Source: WRAI01 sp031549605 (GTDB taxonomy: Bacteria; Bacillota; Clostridia; Oscillospirales; UBA929). From it: DNA of 17,311 nt. How positions within the stretch are numbered: the stretch's first letter is position 1; each line of letters opens with the position of its first letter. The position numbers and the translations under genes are program-made. The stretch covers positions 1 through 17,311 of the forward strand of contig JAVBPM010000030.1 of NCBI GenBank assembly GCA_031549605.1, read 5' to 3'. The notes beneath the pieces were generated by a model that was not told the origin of the DNA, ran no database searches, and was given only the letters and a program-made list of their open reading frames with translations. Positions 14,205-17,311 of this stretch are shown one piece after another.

Positions 14205-14948
14205 ATGATTACCATTCAAAACCTGACGAAAAGTTACGCCAAGGGCACACACAAGGCCGTCGACGACCTTTCGCTTGAAACGCGCCGCGGCGAAATCTTT
14301 GGCTTTATCGGCCCAAACGGCGCCGGAAAGACGACGACCATCAAGACCATCATCGGCGTCACCATCCCCGACAGCGGCCACATTTTAATTGACGGCATCG
14401 ACATGGCACAGCACCCCATTGAAGCCAAGCAGCGCATTGGCTTTGTGCCTGATACCCACGAGATGTTTGACCGTCTGACCGGGCAGGAGTACCTCGACTT
14501 TGTCGCCGACGTCTACGGCGTGTCGGCCGACGACCGCAAGAAACGCATGGCCTACTACCTTGAAATGTTTGAAATTGCACAGGTCGTCAGTCAATACGTG
14601 CGCAGTTATTCACACGGCATGAAGCAAAAGCTGATGCTGGTAGGCGCATTGCTGCACCAGCCGCCGCTATGGGTACTCGACGAGCCGATGACAGGACTCG
14701 ATCCGCAGGCCATGAAGCGGCTGAAGGACGTAATGCACGAGCACTGCAACGCCGGCAACACCGTATTCTTCTCCTCGCACGTGCTCGATGTTGTCGAGCG
14801 CCTGTGCGACCGCATCGGCATCATCTCACGCGGCAAACTGCTGGCTGTCGGCACGTTGGAGGAGCTGCGCGCACGGGAGCACGAAGCCTCGCTCGAGTCG
14901 GTGTTCCTCGACATGACGGAGAGCGGCAGCGGTGAGCCTCATGCGTAG
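14205..14948 (+). CDS. ABC transporter ATP-binding protein
   Basis: A 247-residue ABC ATPase, probably of an exporter. Counting from ATG 14205: Walker A GPNGAGKT (36-43), signature YSHGMKQKL (135-143, SHG in place of SGG), Walker B LWVLDEP with catalytic E160, D-loop GLD and H-loop H192. The Q-loop position reads GFVPD with no glutamine, as in some EcsA-like ATPases. Residues of about 84-100 (THEMFDRLTGQEYLDF) are typical of this type of exporter. The permease gene starts 17 bases before its stop, so the two subunits are translationally coupled. The transported substrate cannot be told. Confidence 0.92.
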   Translation: MITIQNLTKSYAKGTHKAVDDLSLETRRGEIFGFIGPNGAGKTTTIKTIIGVTIPDSGHILIDGIDMAQHPIEAKQRIGFVPDTHEMFDRLTGQEYLDFVADVYGVSADDRKKRMAYYLEMFEIAQVVSQYVRSYSHGMKQKLMLVGALLHQPPLWVLDEPMTGLDPQAMKRLKDVMHEHCNAGNTVFFSSHVLDVVERLCDRIGIISRGKLLAVGTLEELRAREHEASLESVFLDMTESGSGEPHA

Positions 14949-16596
14949 CCCGTTTTCCGCGCTGCTCAGCATTCAGTTCCGACAATACTTCACGCGGTCT
15001 TTCCGACGCGATAACGCCAGCCGTACAAAAAGCTACGGCGCTCTGACCGTTGTGGCGCTGCTGTTTGTAGTCGGTTACTATGTGCTGCTGTTTGCCACCC
15101 TTGTGCCTGGTCTGGTGCACCCCACCGACAAATCGCCCACCGGCATGAGTGAACAGACCTTCACCATCGTCACGCTGGGCGTCCAGCTGCTCTGCCTGCT
15201 ATTTGGCACCTACCAGCTGCTCAGCGTCGTGTTTATGGCCAAGGATCTGCCGGTACTGGCCGCCATGCCCTTTTCACCGCGCGCACTCTTTATGACCAAG
15301 CTAATGGTCGTCTACGTCTACGAGCTGGTGACCGCCTTGCTGCTGGCACTGCCATTGGGCGTATACATCGGGCTCTACTACCACCACTCCCTCTTTTACT
15401 ACATCAAACTGCTGATCAGCGTGCTGCTCATGCCCGCCTTTCCCTTGGCGTTGGGCGCTTTGCTGTGCCTGCTGTTTATGCGCGTGTCGCTCTTTGTCCG
15501 GCACCGCGACGCCTTTGTTATCATGCTGTCACTCGCCTTTCTGTTGCTCTACCTCATCGGCTACGGCGCGCTCAACAGCGGCATGAACCGCGACCTGACT
15601 GCGGGCGTCAACCAGCTTAGTTACACGCTGACGCGCATTACCACGCTTTGGCCGCCGGCCACTTGGGTCAAGCTGGCGCTGTTCCGGCCAGCCGCGATGG
15701 CCCAGCTGCACCTGCTCTATTTCTCACTGTTATCCACCGTGTCGCTTTACGGCGTCGTGCAGCTGGCCGTACCGCTCTACCTCAAGAGCGCGCTATCGGT
15801 TAACGAGACCACCTTCAAGCAAAAAGCACGGCGGCACACCCACAGCGCCCGACACTCACCCTTCTTAGCCAGCGTCAAGCGTGAGTTTTCCACATTGCTG
15901 CGCACGCCGGTCTACTTTATGAACACCTTCATCACCGTTCTCATCTTTCCGCTCATGCTTTTCCTCATGAGAAACCCCAATTCCAGCAACGCCTCACTCG
16001 GGCTCGCGCTCGAACAGCTGCGCCAAAACGTCAACCCCGCCATTATCATCGCCGTGCTCACCGGCATTCTCACCCTGTGCGGCGGTCTGAGCAACGCCGC
16101 CTATACGCCCTTTTCGCGCGAGGGCCGCTACTTTATGCTGCTGCGCGCCTATCCCATGACCCTGCAAACGCAGGTGCGCGCAAAGCTTTTCTGCTCTTAC
16201 CTCATCAGCCTGTTGACGCAGGCCGCTACAGGCGTTACGCTACTGGTGCTGTACAAGCTACCCTTCGACATTGTCGCCGCGTCGCTGGCGCTTTCTTTGT
16301 TCGGCGTACTGCCGCTGCAGGCCGCGGCTATGGTGCCTGACTGCACACGCCCCAAGCTGCGCTGGACCACAGAGTCGCAGGCCATGAAAAACAACCTCAA
16401 CGCCCTGCTGGGTATGGGTACACAGGTCATCGCCGCCACCGTCGCCGGCCTGGTTATCTACTGGCTTTGCACCTTGTCGCTGCCTCTCTGGCTCTTTCTG
16501 CTGGCCGCTCTGCTCTGGCTGGCGCTGTTATCAACAGTTGCGCTGACGCTTCTGACCAACTATAACGCCAGACAACTGCAAAAAATCGAACTATAA
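14932..16596 (+). CDS. ABC transporter permease (large ABC-2-like membrane protein)
   Basis: A 554-residue membrane protein with about 11-12 hydrophobic segments, roughly at 38-60, 77-101, 122-147, 158-184, 195-211, 258-283, 328-346, 368-388, 421-441, 445-467, 493-516 and 519-542. The first 35 residues are basic and cytoplasmic-looking. Before the last pair of segments lies DCTRPKLRWTTESQAMKNN (about 470-488), a pattern (D-x-x-x-P-x-L-x-W...A-x-K-x-N) that recurs in large permeases of this kind in Firmicutes. GTG 14932 has GGAGAG 8 bases upstream; ATG 14941 is an alternative. It pairs with the ATPase just upstream. A single large permease implies a homodimer or monomeric full-size unit; substrate unknown. 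Confidence 0.85.
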   Translation: MSLMRSPFSALLSIQFRQYFTRSFRRDNASRTKSYGALTVVALLFVVGYYVLLFATLVPGLVHPTDKSPTGMSEQTFTIVTLGVQLLCLLFGTYQLLSVVFMAKDLPVLAAMPFSPRALFMTKLMVVYVYELVTALLLALPLGVYIGLYYHHSLFYYIKLLISVLLMPAFPLALGALLCLLFMRVSLFVRHRDAFVIMLSLAFLLLYLIGYGALNSGMNRDLTAGVNQLSYTLTRITTLWPPATWVKLALFRPAAMAQLHLLYFSLLSTVSLYGVVQLAVPLYLKSALSVNETTFKQKARRHTHSARHSPFLASVKREFSTLLRTPVYFMNTFITVLIFPLMLFLMRNPNSSNASLGLALEQLRQNVNPAIIIAVLTGILTLCGGLSNAAYTPFSREGRYFMLLRAYPMTLQTQVRAKLFCSYLISLLTQAATGVTLLVLYKLPFDIVAASLALSLFGVLPLQAAAMVPDCTRPKLRWTTESQAMKNNLNALLGMGTQVIAATVAGLVIYWLCTLSLPLWLFLLAALLWLALLSTVALTLLTNYNARQLQKIEL

Positions 16597-16600
16597 CGCT

Positions 16601-16642
16601 AAAAAGACTGTCGCTTCGCCGTTTGGCGTCGACAGTCTTTTT
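16601..16642 (+). terminator. Rho-independent terminator of the ABC transporter operon
   Basis: AAAAAGACTGTCG (16601-16613) pairs perfectly with CGACAGTCTTTTT (16630-16642). An inner CGCC/GGCG stem (16617-16620/16625-16628) closes on GTTT. It lies 4 bases after the permease stop. The A run opposite the T run makes it potentially bidirectional. Confidence 0.93.
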
Positions 16643-16671
16643 GCGACTTCTGACAATTTCCGGCCTATACT
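16641..16671 (+). promoter_or_regulatory. Possible promoter of the noc/parB gene
   Basis: TATACT at 16666-16671 is a good -10 (5/6). The best -35, TTGCGA at 16641-16646, is 19 bases away, wider than ideal. The ABC operon terminator ends just upstream, so a promoter is needed here. Confidence 0.4.
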
Positions 16672-16712
16672 GTACTTGTCCACATCGCCGCATACAGGAC
16701 AGGAGGGCCGCC

Positions 16713-17311
16713 ATGCAACGAATGAGAAGCGCAGCTGTCATCGACAGCCGCAAAATACACATGCTCCACGTCGACGAAATTGTCCCCAACCCTGCACAGC
16801 CACGGCGTTTTTTTGACGTCGACTCCCTGCAATCACTGGCCGACAGCATTCGACAATACGGCGTTTTGCAGCCCATATCGGTGCGTAAAATCGCGCGCGG
16901 CTATGAGCTCATTGCCGGCGAGCGACGACTGCGCGCCGCACGTCTGGCCGGGCTGGCCAAAATCCCCTGCCTGCTTGTCCACACCGACGACAAGTCCTCG
17001 GCACTGGTCGCGTTAATCGAAAACCTGCAGCGCTGCGACCTCGACTTTTTCGAGGAGGCCGAAGGCATAGCGCGTTTAATTGACGGCTTTGGCCTGTCAC
17101 AAGAGGAGGCGGCGTTACGCCTGGGCAAATCACAGTCGGCCGTCGCCAACAAACTGCGCTTGCTTAAACACCCCCCGGCCGTTGTGGCCGCCATACGCGC
17201 CAATCGGCTGACTGAGCGCCACGCACGCGCGCTGTTGCGGCTGGAAAATATCGACCAGCGCATGGAGGCACTGCAGCAAATCATCGAGAATCAGTGGACC
17301 GTAGCGCAAAC
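16713..17311 (+). CDS. ParB/Noc-family chromosome-organisation protein (3' end outside the window)
   Basis: The frame from ATG 16713, with AGGAGG 6 bases upstream, stays open for 199 codons to the right edge. The N-terminal ParB/Srx domain has IVPNPAQPRRFF (23-34), YGVLQPISVRK (49-59), the CTP-binding GERRLRAARLAG (69-80) and LIENLQRCDLDFFEEAEG (101-118). The helix-turn-helix is LSQEEAALRLGKSQSAVANKLRLL (128-151). LTERHARALLRL (166-177) favours the Noc (nucleoid occlusion) branch, as remembered from Firmicutes proteins, over ParB/Spo0J. These are CTP-dependent DNA clamps that load at parS or Noc-binding sites; no such palindrome was seen here. The usual neighbours rsmG, mnmG and parA are not in view. 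The C-terminal dimerisation domain is missing because of the window edge. Confidence 0.9.
   Translation, partial: MQRMRSAAVIDSRKIHMLHVDEIVPNPAQPRRFFDVDSLQSLADSIRQYGVLQPISVRKIARGYELIAGERRLRAARLAGLAKIPCLLVHTDDKSSALVALIENLQRCDLDFFEEAEGIARLIDGFGLSQEEAALRLGKSQSAVANKLRLLKHPPAVVAAIRANRLTERHARALLRLENIDQRMEALQQIIENQWTVAQ

Noticed and set aside
15730..15738. TTATCCACC as another DnaA box
   Set aside because: One mismatch, inside the permease coding sequence, isolated.
16650..16671. CTGACA with TATACT as the noc/parB promoter
   Set aside because: The spacer is only 10 bases.

Overview
The window reads as chromosome from an anaerobic Gram-positive bacterium of the class Clostridia. Its coding sequence is GC-rich and favours C-ending codons (GCC, GAC, CTG/CTC). 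Pointers are the FemAB-type cell-wall ligase, the c-di-AMP receptor DarA, RicT, a Noc-type ParB and the [FeFe]-hydrogenase maturase HydE. The taxonomic call is an inference from gene content; no rRNA or other species marker is present.

Layout. (1) 1-416: the tail of a probable IS transposase, then a tRNA-Thr(CGT) with a near-consensus promoter and a strong terminator. (2) 417-5556, plus strand: a three-gene unit joined by ATGA overlaps, encoding a SWIM-SNF2 helicase, the tRNA 2-thiouridylase MnmA and HydE. (3) 5551-6890, minus strand: a two-gene unit encoding an alkyltransferase-like (ATL) protein and an AlkZ-related winged-helix protein, a likely alkylation-damage repair pair, with its own promoter near 6939-6967. 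(4) 7131-13952, plus strand: an eight-gene near-gapless run of FemAB-type ligase, divergent alanine racemase, YaaO-like Orn/Lys/Arg decarboxylase, darA, holB, ricT, tatD and a TatD-associated radical SAM protein. From the decarboxylase onward it follows the well-known Firmicutes yaaO-tmk-darA-holB-ricT neighbourhood, but tmk is absent. (5) 13953-14204: an intergenic region with a weak terminator, two tandem perfect 9-base DnaA-box matches and a long leader. (6) 14205-16596: an ABC transporter ATPase and a large permease, closed by a strong terminator. (7) 16713 to the right edge: a Noc/ParB-family gene cut off by the window.

Several genes deal with replication or chromosome organisation (holB, noc/parB, the DnaA boxes), and the ricT and noc families are usually found near oriC in Firmicutes, so the window may lie fairly near the origin. 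However, genes run in the same direction on both sides of the DnaA boxes and no change of strand composition is obvious by eye, so this does not look like oriC itself. No clearly new multi-gene system, CRISPR array or prophage was seen. The most unusual items are the tandem DnaA boxes, the divergent racemase beside a FemAB ligase, the ATL/AlkZ-like pair, and the reduced delta-prime subunit.
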